Position numbers and translations under genes: made by a program. A model generated the notes under the pieces. It saw only the letters and a list, made by a program, of their open reading frames with translations. It made no database searches and was not told where the DNA came from. 47,073 nucleotides of DNA from Verrucomicrobiota bacterium (GTDB lineage Bacteria > Pseudomonadota > Gammaproteobacteria > Nevskiales > Nevskiaceae): the NCBI GenBank assembly GCA_903970595.1, contig CAJCJI010000533.1:1-47073 (forward strand). The letters run 5' to 3'. This document shows, piece after piece, positions 1-7,076 of the stretch (the stretch's first letter is position 1; every line of letters starts with the position of its first letter).

Positions 1-56
1 CCAACTCTTACGGGATTGCCATGGCAATCTACCGGCCCGTTGGTTTCCTGGATCAT
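1..56 (-). CDS. Partial cassette gene, second copy of the 91-aa cassette protein
   Basis: The minus strand reads an ATG at 56-54 followed by MIQETNGPVDCHGNPVRVG and runs off the window edge. The visible residues are identical to the first residues of the 91-aa protein at 751-1026. The start lies three bases after a GTTAGAG core, as expected for a gene that begins a new integron cassette. The rest of the gene is outside the window, so it is unknown whether this copy is intact or has diverged. Function is unknown. Confidence 0.7.
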   Translation of the reverse strand, partial: MIQETNGPVDCHGNPVRV

Positions 57-68
57 ACGCTCTAACGC
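1..68. repeat. Direct repeat copy 1 (cassette start)
   Basis: These 68 bases are identical to 971-1038; the match ends at base 69. The repeat covers the R' core of a recombination site and the first 54 bases of a cassette coding sequence on the minus strand. It begins exactly at the window edge, so the repeat probably continues to the left and may be why the contig ends here. Confidence 0.95.
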
Positions 69-117
69 CTAGCTTCACGGGCGGCCATGAGCCGTCCGGT
101 GGAAGCGACAGTTGGGC
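60..117 (-). other. Integron attC-like site (cassette B)
   Basis: On the minus strand the site opens with GCCCAAC (111-117, the R'' consensus RYYYAAC) and closes with GTTAGAG (60-66, R' core GTT). Between them are imperfect complementary arms, GCTTCCACCGG and CCCGTGAAGC, with an unpaired base in one arm and a short loop. That is the usual single-strand hairpin of attC sites with extrahelical bases. It starts six bases after the stop codon of the secreted-protein gene and ends three bases before the next start codon. The last base of R' departs from the GTTRRRY consensus. Confidence 0.75.
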
Positions 118-122
118 ACGCT

Positions 123-653
123 CTACACATAAAGAGCGTTTGTCCCTGGGGCTGCACTGCGAACCTTGCCGGAGAACCCTTCATAAAAGAAGGGAATATT
201 GTCAGCCTTGTCTCCCGATAGGCGACCTTTAACCTTATCGAAAGTCATGATACCTACATGAAACGTGGGCTCTCCAACAACCAGAACGGGCTGATCTGCC
301 TTTTCATTCCAATAGAATTTTCCTCCGTGCGCTCGGTACGCAACTTCAAGGATGTATGAGCCCAACAATTCGACTAGCGCCTTACGATTGGCAGATTCGA
401 GCTGCGAGGCGTAAGGCGATGCTTCTGCAAGTAGGTCTTCCACCGCTTGGAGGCTTTTCTCGGAGTAGTCCAGCCGCCCGCGGGCCTGCTCATTCATCTG
501 AGCCACAGCCAACTCTGCCTTGTTCCTAATCTGAATCCCTAGGTCTTCCACCTTATGTTCTCCCCCCGCAGCCGCGCTCACCTGCGCTGACGCCTGAGCA
601 TGGGCCGACGTAGCGACGATCATGACAGCCACTGCAAATCGTACTAGCTTCAT
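123..653 (-). CDS. Cassette B: secreted hypothetical protein (176 aa)
   Basis: The protein begins MKLVRFAVAVMIVATSAHAQ, a clear Sec signal peptide with an AHA-Q cleavage site, so the mature product should be periplasmic or extracellular. The rest is soluble, with a helical segment rich in E, A and Q (residues ~35-85), then a more beta-like half with GEPTFHVGIMTFD and FYEGFSGKVR. I do not recognise a family. The ATG at 653-651 is preferred over the in-frame TTG at 662, because the TTG falls inside the attC R' core. The gene lies alone between two attC-like sites in the same orientation as its neighbours, the layout of a one-gene integron cassette. Its composition is less GC-rich than the rest of the window, consistent with capture from elsewhere. 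Confidence 0.75.
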   Translation of the reverse strand: MKLVRFAVAVMIVATSAHAQASAQVSAAAGGEHKVEDLGIQIRNKAELAVAQMNEQARGRLDYSEKSLQAVEDLLAEASPYASQLESANRKALVELLGSYILEVAYRAHGGKFYWNEKADQPVLVVGEPTFHVGIMTFDKVKGRLSGDKADNIPFFYEGFSGKVRSAAPGTNALYV

Positions 654-656
654 TTG

Positions 657-747
657 GCCCAACGCAGAAGTGAGCGGCGGCCGAAATGCTGCTCCGTCGG
701 CGCCGACGACGATTCGCAGGCCGTTCGCTCGACTGCCGGGTTAGAGC
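657..747 (-). other. Integron attC-like site (cassette A)
   Basis: On the minus strand the site runs from GCTCTAAC (740-747, R'') to GTTGGGC (657-663, R', a perfect GTTRRRY). The inner arms at 713-730 and 672-685 pair as GAGCG/CGCTC, CGG/CCG and CGAA/TTCG with several unpaired bases. The centre holds a perfect 14-base palindrome at 695-708 (CGTCGGCGCCGACG) that would form the variable terminal hairpin. The site lies three bases after the stop of the 91-aa gene. Arm asymmetry, core boxes and placement all match attC sites. Confidence 0.8.
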
Positions 748-750
748 ACA

Positions 751-1026
751 TCAGACAAGCTCCATTTCTTGCGGAGCAAGAGCAATTGTGTGAGAGCGGC
801 ATCTTCCTTCTCTTTCTTCCGGCCAAGATTTCCGTATCCATGGTTGACTGTATTCATCTATTTCTTCGATTTGGAAGACTTGGCCAATCATGGACAGCAC
901 ATCTGGCCTCTCGTCCTCCGGCAACTCGTCAAGCCACTGGCCGGACAGGCCGATCAACCGAACATGGGCTCCAACTCTTACGGGATTGCCATGGCAATCT
1001 ACCGGCCCGTTGGTTTCCTGGATCAT
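751..1026 (-). CDS. Cassette A: conserved hypothetical protein (91 aa)
   Basis: This is a small acidic soluble protein, with MIQETNGPVD at the start and MIGQVFQIEEIDEYSQPWIRK in the middle (written here as overlapping short motifs: QVFQIEEIDEY, QPWIRKSW). It ends SHTIALAPQEMELV. The pattern of conserved-looking W, E, D and H residues looks like a real family of short hypothetical proteins rather than a chance frame; I cannot assign a function. The ATG at 1026-1024 is chosen because the longer frame from GTG at 1050 would start inside the attI region. It is the first cassette after the attachment site, the position expected to receive most transcription from an integron promoter. A second copy begins at the left edge of the window. 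Confidence 0.75.
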   Translation of the reverse strand: MIQETNGPVDCHGNPVRVGAHVRLIGLSGQWLDELPEDERPDVLSMIGQVFQIEEIDEYSQPWIRKSWPEEREGRCRSHTIALAPQEMELV

Positions 1027-1038
1027 ACGCTCTAACGC
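971..1038. repeat. Direct repeat copy 2 (cassette start)
   Basis: Identical to positions 1-68. It spans the R' core at the attI/cassette A junction and the first 54 coding bases of cassette A. Confidence 0.95.
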
Positions 1039-1110
1039 TGAATGAACCACATAAGTCGCGGTCGCAAGTGCGGTTCAACACGGTAATGCACGATCCAAGC
1101 CTCTGAAATT
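1030..1110 (-). other. Putative attI recombination site
   Basis: On the minus strand this region ends in GTTAGAG (1030-1036), the same core that precedes the left-edge cassette. Upstream of it there is no R'' box at the expected distance, only a short inverted repeat, TGAACC/GGTTCA (1042-1047 and 1073-1078). Absence of a full attC, together with the LexA box and the integrase start just beyond, identifies it as the primary attachment site where new cassettes enter. The outer boundary is an estimate. Confidence 0.6.
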
Positions 1111-1168
1111 GTTCAACCCCATAATATTAGTGCCAATCAAATTCCGGCGACACGGTGGACATTTAATG

Positions 1169-1184
1169 CTGTACAACTGTACAG
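1169..1184 (+). promoter_or_regulatory. LexA (SOS) box
   Basis: CTGTACAACTGTACAG is a perfect CTGT-N8-ACAG LexA operator. It lies nine bases before the ATG of the integrase remnant. Integron integrase genes in many bacteria are repressed by LexA from such a box overlapping their promoter, so the position is diagnostic as well as the sequence. Confidence 0.85.
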
Positions 1185-1192
1185 TTACGCTC

Positions 1193-1258
1193 ATGCTGTC
1201 CGCGGTTCCAAATCCACCGCCCACTTCATCGCCAAAGCTGCTCGACCGGGTACGGGAG
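1193..1258 (+). pseudogene. intI: Truncated integron integrase start (intI remnant)
   Basis: The frame from ATG 1193 reads MLSAVPNPPP then TSSPKLLDRVRE. A proline-rich leader followed by PKLLD-VR is the usual start of IntI tyrosine recombinases. After VRE the frame continues as GCATNSAG and shows none of the expected SAM-like domain; no box with the R-H-R-Y catalytic residues occurs before csbD at 1470. The gene therefore looks cut after ~22 codons by a deletion. Its orientation, opposite to the cassettes and starting next to attI, is the standard integron layout. Identification rests on a short stretch plus context. Confidence 0.65.
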
Positions 1259-1469
1259 GGGTGCGCAACGAATTCCGCGGGCACAAGATCAAGAAGGAAT
1301 AAGGGACGCCGTCCCAGTTGCAGGCGGCGACGCGCCGTCATCCGAAGCGAAGCGCGCCCGAATGTGTTGAGCCGCACAGAGTATGGGCAACGGCATGTCC
1401 ATACTGCTTCACAAGGCGTGCGGCACCTCTGCCGCACCGCACGGCACACATTCCACTTCGGAGCAGCAC
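1259..1469. other. Intergenic, integrase deletion scar and csbD upstream region
   Basis: The segment holds no convincing gene. It contains a 7-base perfect inverted repeat, AGTATGG (1380-1386) and CCATACT (1399-1405), about 65 bases before the csbD start, which could be an operator or a short hairpin. I see no clear sigma-70 promoter. Confidence 0.4.
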
Positions 1470-1658
1470 ATGAACAAAGACCAGTTGAAAGGCCAGATCA
1501 AGCAAGTCAAGGGCAGCGTCAAGGAAACGACCGGCAAGATCATCGGCGACAAGACCATGGAGAACAAGGGCAAGGTCCAGAACACCGCCGGCAAGGTCCA
1601 GGAAGCCTATGGCGATCTGAAGAGCGATATCAAGAGCGACCTCAAGAAAGGGCGTTGA
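1470..1658 (+). CDS. CsbD family stress protein (62 aa)
   Basis: The protein is MNKDQLKGQIKQVKGSVKE followed by TTGKIIGD, NKGKVQNTAGKVQEAYGDLK and a lysine-rich tail. This is the CsbD fold: a small, very hydrophilic helical protein of about 60-70 residues with the GK-Q-T-GK-QE pattern. CsbD proteins are general-stress proteins of unknown molecular function, often induced by sigma-B-like or osmotic signals. I start at ATG 1470; the frame is open further upstream, but the family always begins with MN-DQ-KGK. The next gene follows 36 bases later on the same strand, so the two may be cotranscribed. Confidence 0.88.
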   Translation: MNKDQLKGQIKQVKGSVKETTGKIIGDKTMENKGKVQNTAGKVQEAYGDLKSDIKSDLKKGR

Positions 1659-1694
1659 TTGCTCTTTCCAATATCCACTTCAAGGAGAAGGATG

Positions 1695-2453
1695 ATGCTC
1701 TATCGCATGGAAAAGCTGATCGGCATGACCATCGGCGCGTCTGACGGAGAGATCGGCAAGGTCAAGGATGTCTATTTCGACGATCATCACTGGACCGCGC
1801 GCTACCTGGTGGTGGACACCGGCGGCTGGCTTGAGAACAAGAGCGTGCTGATCTCTCCTTTTTCCGTGGAAAAGATCGACTGGGATCTGGACGTCGTCCA
1901 TCTCCGGCTCAGCCGGCAGCAGATCAAGGACAGCCCGCCGATCGACACCAACAAACCCGTTTCCCGGCAGCATGAAGTCGATTTCCTCGGCTATTACGGC
2001 TACCCGGGCTACTGGGGCGGTCCCCTGGTCTGGGGCCCGATGTCTTACCCGGTGATGCTGCCGGCGGCCACGGAGCGGCCGCTCAACGCACCCTTGCCGG
2101 GACACATCCCGGCTCCGATCGACAGCCATTTGCGCAGTGCCAACGAGGTAGCCGGCTACCACCTCCAGGCCACCGATGTTTCGATCGGGCATGTGGAAGA
2201 CTTCATGGTCGACAGTGAAAACTGGGCGATCCGCTACCTGGTGGTGGATACACGCAACTGGTGGCCGGGAAAACATGTGATCATTCCGCCGCAGTGGATC
2301 AAGCGCCTGGAATGGGCGGAAAGGATCATCTACGTCGAAGTGGGAAGCGAGACGATTCAGCACGCCCCCGAATTCGACCCTGCCATGGAATTCTCGCGCG
2401 TCCACGAGACCAGCCTGTATCGCTACTACCAGCAGCCGGGCTACTGGCAGTAA
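1695..2453 (+). CDS. Double PRC-barrel domain protein (252 aa)
   Basis: Two copies of a PRC-barrel domain lie in tandem. Copy 1 (residues ~5-80) has LIGMTIGASDGEIGKVKDVY and RYLVVDTGGW; copy 2 (~150-225) has IGHVEDFMVD and RYLVVDTRNW. Each is followed by a YYGYPGYW or YYQQPGYW segment, so the internal duplication includes the linker. PRC barrels act as small binding modules in photosynthetic reaction centres, RimM and many stress proteins; the partner here is unknown. Two ATGs overlap at 1692 and 1695; 1695 sits 7 bases after AGGAG and is preferred. The protein is soluble with no signal peptide. It probably shares an operon with csbD. Confidence 0.85.
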   Translation: MLYRMEKLIGMTIGASDGEIGKVKDVYFDDHHWTARYLVVDTGGWLENKSVLISPFSVEKIDWDLDVVHLRLSRQQIKDSPPIDTNKPVSRQHEVDFLGYYGYPGYWGGPLVWGPMSYPVMLPAATERPLNAPLPGHIPAPIDSHLRSANEVAGYHLQATDVSIGHVEDFMVDSENWAIRYLVVDTRNWWPGKHVIIPPQWIKRLEWAERIIYVEVGSETIQHAPEFDPAMEFSRVHETSLYRYYQQPGYWQ

Positions 2454-2557
2454 AGCCGCGGGCTAACGCCGAGCGGAGCTTGCCGACAAGCTGCTGAAAG
2501 TGATGGGCAAGAGGTTCAGCGGGCACTATTCAGGAAAGAGTAAGCGCAGACCTCCCG

Positions 2558-2581
2558 GCAGGGCCTGCGCGGCCTTATACT
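2558..2581 (+). promoter_or_regulatory. Candidate promoter/operator of the toxin-antitoxin pair
   Basis: A perfect 11-base palindrome GCAGGGCCTGC (2558-2568) is followed by TATACT (2576-2581), a good -10 hexamer 31 bases before the antitoxin ATG. Autoregulated toxin-antitoxin operons often have a palindrome overlapping the promoter. No strong -35 element is visible. Confidence 0.35.
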
Positions 2582-2612
2582 CTGTGGGAACTACCTGCTG
2601 CGTGCGCCAACC

Positions 2613-2846
2613 ATGTCCGCAACGACCATCAAACTGACTCCGGAACTCGGCCGCCGCCTGCGCCGCGCAACCGGAAAAAAGACCACGGCAGCAGCCGTGC
2701 GCGCGGCGCTCGACCGTGTGGCCGACGAAGCCGCGGAGCTCACTGACTTGCCGCAACAGGTACGCACCTCGGAACGTGAATTGCGCGCGGGCAAAGGCCG
2801 GCGCTTCTCCGACGCTGGCGAAGCGCTCAAGTGGCTTGAATCTTGA
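2613..2846 (+). CDS. Type II antitoxin, RelB/ParD-like (77 aa)
   Basis: The small protein begins MSATTIKLTPELGRRLRRAT, a short beta strand followed by a helix as in ribbon-helix-helix DNA-binding antitoxins. The C-terminal half (ELTDLPQQVR to EALKWLES) would be the toxin-binding extension. Its last four bases overlap the start of the YafQ-like toxin (TTGA), the tight coupling normal for type II pairs. It is expected to neutralise the toxin and repress its own promoter. Assignment rests mainly on the partner gene; the antitoxin family itself is poorly conserved. Confidence 0.75.
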   Translation: MSATTIKLTPELGRRLRRATGKKTTAAAVRAALDRVADEAAELTDLPQQVRTSERELRAGKGRRFSDAGEALKWLES

Positions 2847-3145
2847 GGCAGCTTGAGTTCGCCCCGAGATTCAAGCGCGACTTCAAGGCCGCCTGCCGGC
2901 ATCCGGAATATTCGCGTGACGACCTGCTTCAGCTGCTCTCCGATTTGATGCGCTTCGACAAGCTGCCGGTTCACTATCGCGAGCACTCCTTGGAGAAGCG
3001 CGCGAAGAACTGGAGCGGCTTCACCGAATGTCACCTCGGCGCCGACCTTATCGTCATCTACGTGCGTCGCCCGGCCATCGTGAAAATGCACCGAATCGGC
3101 AGTCATGTGGCGCTGTTCGCTGCACCTAAGCGGCGTAATAATTAA
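2843..3145 (+). CDS. YafQ-family mRNA interferase toxin (100 aa)
   Basis: The protein has the RelE/YafQ fold pattern, with EFAPRFKRDFK at the start and MHRIGSHVALF at the end. Residues matching the YafQ active site are present: His in REHSL, His and Asp in ECHLGADL, and the C-terminal His in GSHVALF. YafQ-type toxins cleave mRNA in the ribosomal A site, slowing growth when the antitoxin is degraded. Translation probably starts at TTG 2843, within the antitoxin stop codon; there is no ATG before the conserved N-terminus. All catalytic residues appear intact, so the pair is likely functional. Confidence 0.85.
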   Translation: MRQLEFAPRFKRDFKAACRHPEYSRDDLLQLLSDLMRFDKLPVHYREHSLEKRAKNWSGFTECHLGADLIVIYVRRPAIVKMHRIGSHVALFAAPKRRNN

Positions 3146-3193
3146 GTGCGTCCAGTTTCCGTGCAAGGCTAGTTCGTACCTGGACAATCGGCT

Positions 3194-4609
3194 TCACCCA
3201 GGATGCATCACCGCCTTATGCTGGCTGACCAGGTCGCCATCATCGCTTTTCAGTTCGCGGAAGACGATGGTGGACAGGATGGTCATTCCGCCCAGCAGCA
3301 GGAAAGCCTGGTGAATGCCCTCGATCATCTGCGGCCCGCTGGCGTGGAAACGATCCGGAATGAACAGGGCGGCGGACAGCGAGGCCGCGGCGACGCCGAA
3401 GCTCACCGACAGCTGCTGCATGGTGCTGGCGATGGTGCTGGCGCTGCTGGTCTGCTCGGCGTTGACGTCGGCATAGACGAGGGTGTTCATGCTGGTGTAC
3501 TGCAGCGAGGTGAGAAAGCCGAAGCAGAACAGCTGCAGCACGATCAGCCAGGCCGGGGTGGCGGCGCCGATGGTGGAGAACAGGACGATCATGATGCCCA
3601 GCAGGAAGGTATTGGACAGCAGCACGCCGCGGTAGCCGAAGCGGATGAGGATGCCCGGCATGGTCAGCTTCATGCACATCGAGGCCACCGCCTGCGGCAT
3701 CATCAGCAGGCCGGACTGGATCGGCGTGTAGCCCAGGCCCACCTGGTACAGCAGCGGCAGCATGAAGGGGATGCCGCCGATGCCCAGGCGGGTGACGAAG
3801 CTGCCGACCACCGAGGCGCGGAAGGTGCGGATGCGGAACAGCGCCAGGTTCAGCAGCGGAAATGGCGCATCGCGGTTATGCAGTCCGTAGCCGGCCAGCA
3901 GGGCGCCGGAAAGCGCCAGCAGGCACAGCATCTCGATGCCGCTCAGGTTATGTTCGCCGAACACTTCCAGCACGTAGGACAGCAGGGCGATGCCGGAGCC
4001 GAACAGGATCAGCCCCACCACGTCGAGCGGCCGGCGCTGCTCGGCGCGGTAGTCCGGCAGGTGGCGGTACACCAGGAACAGGCCGACCAGGCCGATAGGG
4101 ATGTTGACGAAGAAGATCAGGCTCCAGTGGAAGTAGGCGATGATCAGGCCGCCGGCGAGCGGCCCCAGCATCGGGCCGATCAGGCCCGGAATGGCGACGA
4201 AGCTCATCGCCCGGATCAGCTCGGAGCGGGCGAAGGTGCGCACCAGGGTGAGCCGGCCGACCGGCAGCATCAGGGCGCCGCCGCAGCCCTGCAGCACACG
4301 GCAGGTCACCAGCATGTGGATGTTGGTGGAGATGCCGCACAGGAAGGAACACAGGGTGAAGATGCCGATGGCGGCGGCAAAGACGCGGCGGGTGCCGAAG
4401 CGGTCCGCCATCCAGCCGCTGACCGGGATGAACACCGCCAGGCTCAGCGTATAGCTGGACAGCACCGCCTTCATGCTCAGCGGCGCCACGCCCAGCGCCT
4501 GCGCGATGGCCGGCACCGCGGTATTGAGGATGGTGGTGTCGAGCGACTCCATGAAGAAGGCCACCGCCACCAGCCAGGGCAGCAGCCATTTGGCGGTGGT
4601 GCTGCTCAT
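3194..4609 (-). CDS. mdtD: DHA2 family MFS exporter, MdtD-like (471 aa)
   Basis: This polytopic membrane protein belongs to the major facilitator superfamily (EmrB/QacA branch). Key motifs are LDTTILNTAVPAIA in TM1 (motif D1), GWMADRFGTRRVF (motif A), and GGALMLPVGR and GLIGPMLGPLAGG (motif C of drug:H+ antiporters). Length equals that of E. coli MdtD. It should export a drug or metabolite using the ion gradient; the substrate cannot be read from sequence. Its ATG overlaps the atpG stop by four bases (ATGA), so it is translationally coupled to the N-ATPase operon, which is unusual. The gene converges on the toxin gene. Confidence 0.88.
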   Translation of the reverse strand: MSSTTAKWLLPWLVAVAFFMESLDTTILNTAVPAIAQALGVAPLSMKAVLSSYTLSLAVFIPVSGWMADRFGTRRVFAAAIGIFTLCSFLCGISTNIHMLVTCRVLQGCGGALMLPVGRLTLVRTFARSELIRAMSFVAIPGLIGPMLGPLAGGLIIAYFHWSLIFFVNIPIGLVGLFLVYRHLPDYRAEQRRPLDVVGLILFGSGIALLSYVLEVFGEHNLSGIEMLCLLALSGALLAGYGLHNRDAPFPLLNLALFRIRTFRASVVGSFVTRLGIGGIPFMLPLLYQVGLGYTPIQSGLLMMPQAVASMCMKLTMPGILIRFGYRGVLLSNTFLLGIMIVLFSTIGAATPAWLIVLQLFCFGFLTSLQYTSMNTLVYADVNAEQTSSASTIASTMQQLSVSFGVAAASLSAALFIPDRFHASGPQMIEGIHQAFLLLGGMTILSTIVFRELKSDDGDLVSQHKAVMHPG

Positions 4610-5502
4610 GCATGGGGTCCCGTCGACATCGCTTCGTAGCCGGAGATCACGTCGAACAACTCCTCGTCGATGGATTCCTGCCGGATGCGGTGGAACCTGC
4701 GGTTGAGCTCCTCCAGGATTTCGCCGATGTTCTTCTCGGCGCGCTGCATCGCGGCCAGGCGGCTGGCATTTTCGCTGGCCAGGGATTCCGCGCAGGCCTG
4801 GAACAGCAGTACAAACAGGTACTCCCGGATGAAGGCCGGCAGCGCCTGCGCGCTGCCTTCGACCACTTCGGGCAGCAAGCGAGTCGGCCAGGGCAGCGCG
4901 GCCAGCGTAGTGTGCCAGAGTCGATCCAAGGGCAGCAGGCGCTTGGACAGGGGTTCGTAAACGGCTCCGGATTTTGGATGATTGTAGAACAGGTAGACTT
5001 CCGCGATTTCGCCGCGTTCGCGCGCCGCTTCGATCCCGATGAGAATCCGGCCGACCAGGGGCGTGATGGCCTGGACCGATGTCGGCGCCGCCAGCAACTC
5101 GGGCCGGGGCAGATCGCCGTCCGCCATCAGCGCGTGGATGCGCTCGCCGACCGCCCAGAGCTTGCGGGTTTTGCCGGGCCGCGCGGCCAGCGTGCGCAGG
5201 GCGAATTCCAGCAGCACTTCGTTGAACCGGCCGACCAGACCCTGGTCCGAGCCGAACACCACGGCGCCGACGGCCGGCGCATCGCGCGTCTTGAGGCCCG
5301 GCCCGGGCGGAGACGGCGCAGCCTGCCGCAGGCAGGCCGCCAGGCCCAACTCCACCGTACGGTAATAATCGTCCAGCGAGCGGACGGCCTTTTCGTATTG
5401 GCCGATGCTCGAAGCCGCCAGCGCCTTCATCGAGCGGACCACGGATTCCAGATCGCTCGCGCCGGCAATGCTTTTGCGCAAGCTTTCGGTCGTGCCGCTC
5501 AT
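4606..5502 (-). CDS. atpG: N-type ATPase subunit gamma (298 aa)
   Basis: This is the central rotor shaft of F1. The N-terminal helix reads [25 protein letters not shown], cited here as the motif [11 protein letters not shown] typical of gamma (IT-AMKMVAASK in ordinary F-ATPases). The C-terminal helix [20 protein letters not shown] matches the conserved A-RM-AM--A--N block. Start ATG 5502 overlaps the atpA stop by four bases. The divergent sequence and position at the end of the atpDCQRBEFAG order identify it as the N-ATPase gamma rather than that of the housekeeping enzyme. Confidence 0.93.
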   Translation of the reverse strand: MSGTTESLRKSIAGASDLESVVRSMKALAASSIGQYEKAVRSLDDYYRTVELGLAACLRQAAPSPPGPGLKTRDAPAVGAVVFGSDQGLVGRFNEVLLEFALRTLAARPGKTRKLWAVGERIHALMADGDLPRPELLAAPTSVQAITPLVGRILIGIEAARERGEIAEVYLFYNHPKSGAVYEPLSKRLLPLDRLWHTTLAALPWPTRLLPEVVEGSAQALPAFIREYLFVLLFQACAESLASENASRLAAMQRAEKNIGEILEELNRRFHRIRQESIDEELFDVISGYEAMSTGPHA

Positions 5503-7076
5503 GGCCCAGCTTCGGCGGGAGGCTTGGCGGCGGGCGGCGCCGGAGGCGCGGGCTGAAACGGGAGGAGCACCTGCTGGGCGATGGCCAGAATCGCCTTGTG
5601 GTCGGCGTCGTTCAGCTTCTCGGCGGAGTTGAGCCGCGCCGCCAGGTCCGGCGCGAGCGCCAGCGCGGCACGGCGCAAGGCCTGCCCGGCTTCCTCCACC
5701 CGGTCAAGCGGCAGCGGATCGAACAGGCCCACCGTCAAGGCCAGCAGCACCACGATCTGCTCGAGCATCGACAACGGCTGCGCTTCGGCTTGCTTGAGGC
5801 AGGCGCGGATGCGCTGGCCGTGATCGATGATGCGGCGGGTGGCCTCGTCCAGGCGGGTGCCGAATTTGGCGAAGGTTTCCAGCTCTTCGAACTGGGCGTA
5901 GGCCAGTTTGAGATTGCCCGCGACCGTCCGGTAGGCGGGCCGCTGCGCCGCCCCGCCCACGCGCGAAACGGACTTGCCGACGTCCACCGCCGGCAGGATG
6001 CCCATTTCGAACAGGCTGGGCGACAGGTAGATCTGGCCATCGGTGATGGAGATCAGGTTGGTGGGGATGTAGGCCGAAATATCCTGCGCGTCGGTTTCGA
6101 TGATCGGCAGCGCGGTGAGTGAACCGCCGCCGCGCTCCTGGCTCAGGTGGGTGGCACGCTCGAGCATGCGCGAGTGGATGTAGAAGATGTCGCCGGGGAA
6201 GGCTTCGCGTCCGGGCGGACGGCGCAGCAGCAAGGACAGTTCGCGATAGGCGCGGGCGTGGTGGGTGAGATCGTCGTAGACGATCAGCACGTCGCGTCCC
6301 TGCTCCATGAAATATTCCGCGATGCTGGTGGCGGCATACGGCGTGATGTAGACCAGGCCGGGCGCAGCCTCGCCTTCCGCCACGACCACCACGGTGTAGT
6401 CCATCGCGCCCTGCTCCCGCAGGTTCGCGACGACCTTGGCCACGGCGGACGCGCGCTGGCCGATGGCGCAATAGACGCAAAGCACGTTTTGCCCGCGCTG
6501 ATTCAGGATGGTGTCGACGGCAAGCGCGGTCTTGCCGATCTGGCGGTCGCCGAGGATCAGCTCGCGCTGGCCGCGTCCGATGGGAATGAGCGCGTCGACC
6601 ACCTTCAGCCCGGTCTGCAAGGGCACGGTTACGGGCGCGCGGTCCATGATGGCCGGGGCCGGCCGCTCCACCGGCAGGCGCTGCTCCGCGACCAGCGGCC
6701 CCTTGCCGTCGAGCGCCTGGCCCAGGGGATCGATCACCCGCCCCAGCAGGCCCTGCCCCACCGCGACATCCATGACCCGCCCGCTGCGCCGCACTTCGTC
6801 GCCCGCCCGCAGATGCTGATAGTCGCCGAGCAGCACCACGCCGACCTGGTCCTGGTCCAGGTTGAAGGCGATACCGAGCAGGCCGCCCGGAAACTCGATC
6901 AACTCCTCGAAGCCCACGCCGGGCAATCCCGCGACCGTGGCAATGCCGGTGGACAAGCCGGTAATGGTGCCGACCTCGCGCGGGCGCAGCCGCGGCGTGT
7001 AGGACTCGCGCGCCTGGCGCAGGCCGCTGAAGGTCCTCTCCAGCGCGCCGTGCACCAAGTCTTCGGCTGGGCTCAT
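5499..7076 (-). CDS. atpA: N-type ATPase subunit alpha (525 aa)
   Basis: This is the non-catalytic nucleotide-binding subunit of the F1 hexamer. The P-loop is [11 protein letters not shown] (residue ~170), with [10 protein letters not shown], the Walker B region [12 protein letters not shown] and the conserved SISYIPTN-type segment present as [20 protein letters not shown]. An [10 protein letters not shown] segment carries the arginine finger region. I start at ATG 7076, which overlaps the atpF stop (ATGA). The frame is open further upstream inside atpF, but those residues are not alpha-like. The protein ends in a proline-rich tail ([17 protein letters not shown]) absent from most alpha subunits. 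There is no atpH upstream, as is standard for N-ATPases. Confidence 0.95.
   Translation of the reverse strand: MSPAEDLVHGALERTFSGLRQARESYTPRLRPREVGTITGLSTGIATVAGLPGVGFEELIEFPGGLLGIAFNLDQDQVGVVLLGDYQHLRAGDEVRRSGRVMDVAVGQGLLGRVIDPLGQALDGKGPLVAEQRLPVERPAPAIMDRAPVTVPLQTGLKVVDALIPIGRGQRELILGDRQIGKTALAVDTILNQRGQNVLCVYCAIGQRASAVAKVVANLREQGAMDYTVVVVAEGEAAPGLVYITPYAATSIAEYFMEQGRDVLIVYDDLTHHARAYRELSLLLRRPPGREAFPGDIFYIHSRMLERATHLSQERGGGSLTALPIIETDAQDISAYIPTNLISITDGQIYLSPSLFEMGILPAVDVGKSVSRVGGAAQRPAYRTVAGNLKLAYAQFEELETFAKFGTRLDEATRRIIDHGQRIRACLKQAEAQPLSMLEQIVVLLALTVGLFDPLPLDRVEEAGQALRRAALALAPDLAARLNSAEKLNDADHKAILAIAQQVLLPFQPAPPAPPAAKPPAEAGP

Noticed and set aside
654-1106. Plus-strand frame across the attC site and cassette A
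   Set aside because: It runs antisense through the recombination site and the 91-aa gene; no ribosome site or domain.
1109-1744. A 211-codon frame spanning the integrase remnant and csbD
   Set aside because: Only the part from 1193 to 1258 looks like a protein start; beyond that the sequence is arginine-rich noise overlapping csbD in another phase.
3203-4639. Long open frame antisense to the MFS exporter
   Set aside because: It is low-complexity, rich in H, Q, G, A and D, as expected from the complement of a GC-rich gene; the minus-strand frame has real transporter motifs.
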